Source: an uncultured Clostridia bacterium (lineage in GTDB: Bacteria; Bacillota; Clostridia; Oscillospirales; Ruminococcaceae). Taken from it: a DNA stretch of 5,582 nt. The DNA lies in contig CANDLP010000178.1 of assembly GCA_947385505.1 (NCBI GenBank), positions 1 to 5,582 of the forward strand, read 5' to 3'. A program made the position numbers and the translations under genes. The notes beneath the pieces are model-generated. The model ran no database searches, was not told the DNA's origin, and saw only the letters and a list, made by a program, of their open reading frames with translations. Within the stretch, counting starts at the first letter, position 1. The number at the start of each line of letters is the position of its first letter. Shown here piece by piece: positions 5,476 to 5,582 of this stretch.

Positions 5476-5582
5476 TCAGCTCCCTTTCGCAAGGACGCGA
5501 AGTTCATTGTCCAAAGCGTTGACATGAATGTCAACGCCCGAAGCGGCGGCTTCGCCTGCTTCTTTGCCGGTATAAACCGCTC
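5476..5582 (-). CDS. C-terminal end of an unrecognised protein, cut by the window edge
   Basis: On the minus strand one frame stays open from the window edge to a TGA at 5478-5476, giving 34 complete codons. The peptide has a protein-like pattern: an Ala/Gly-rich helix (TGKEAGEAAASG), a beta-like segment (VDIHVNAL) and an end reading NELRVLAKGS. Codon choice (GCC, GGC, GTC, CTT) resembles the neighbours, and the other two minus frames look less natural: one contains a stop, and the other gives a Trp/Met-scattered peptide that continues into the hairpin region. It converges on nadA and faces the bidirectional terminator. I do not recognise the family from so short a tail and assign no function. 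Confidence 0.6.
   Translation of the reverse strand, partial: AVYTGKEAGEAAASGVDIHVNALDNELRVLAKGS

Noticed and set aside
5349..5534. A 61-codon minus-strand open frame over the hairpin cluster
   Set aside because: It overlaps the better-looking frame ending at 5476 and the structured spacer, has no Shine-Dalgarno site or domain, and its start would lie inside the other gene.

Overview
The window looks like chromosomal DNA from a low-to-moderate GC Gram-positive anaerobe of the class Clostridia, most likely the Ruminococcus/Oscillospiraceae side. This is inferred from strong AAAGGAG-type ribosome binding sites, AT-rich spacers, the Clostridia-like style of the AlgI-type acyltransferase and NadA, and an MscL with an Ala/Glu/Lys-rich tail. 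No species can be named from the sequence alone. The content is mainly ordinary housekeeping and accessory metabolism; I see no phage, CRISPR, toxin-antitoxin or transposase gene.

Layout: (1) Positions 1-261 hold no gene but contain a long imperfect palindrome (56-177), probably a dispersed non-coding repeat. (2) mscL, a mechanosensitive channel, lies on the minus strand (262-768). (3) A 354-nt divergent spacer (769-1122) carries a candidate mscL promoter, a 14-bp perfect palindrome resembling a LacI/CcpA-type operator, and a very good sigma-A promoter (TTGCAT-17 nt-TATAAT) reading right. (4) A rightward series follows: an MBOAT O-acyltransferase of the AlgI/DltB type (1123-2544), a GNAT N-acetyltransferase 24 nt later (2569-3066), galM aldose 1-epimerase (3190-4224) and nadA quinolinate synthase (4318-5238). 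No convincing terminator separates these four, so read-through from the promoter at 993-1021 is possible. The genes do not form a single pathway. (5) A 25-bp perfect inverted repeat after nadA (5260-5317) is a strong, probably bidirectional terminator. (6) A hairpin-rich spacer follows, and the last ~107 bases are the C-terminal end of an unrecognised minus-strand gene that runs off the window.

How the parts work together: mscL is an independent osmotic safety valve. The MBOAT protein probably O-acylates a cell-surface glycan, and the GNAT gene is likely co-transcribed with it. galM interconverts hexose anomers for sugar catabolism. nadA makes quinolinate for de novo NAD synthesis but has no nadB or nadC beside it here. 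The points most worth a second look are the palindromic element at the left, the operator-like palindrome, the heptad tail of MscL, the MBOAT gene lacking an SGNH/DHHW partner, the 30-bp-spaced repeat in the nadA leader, and the hairpin cluster at the right edge.
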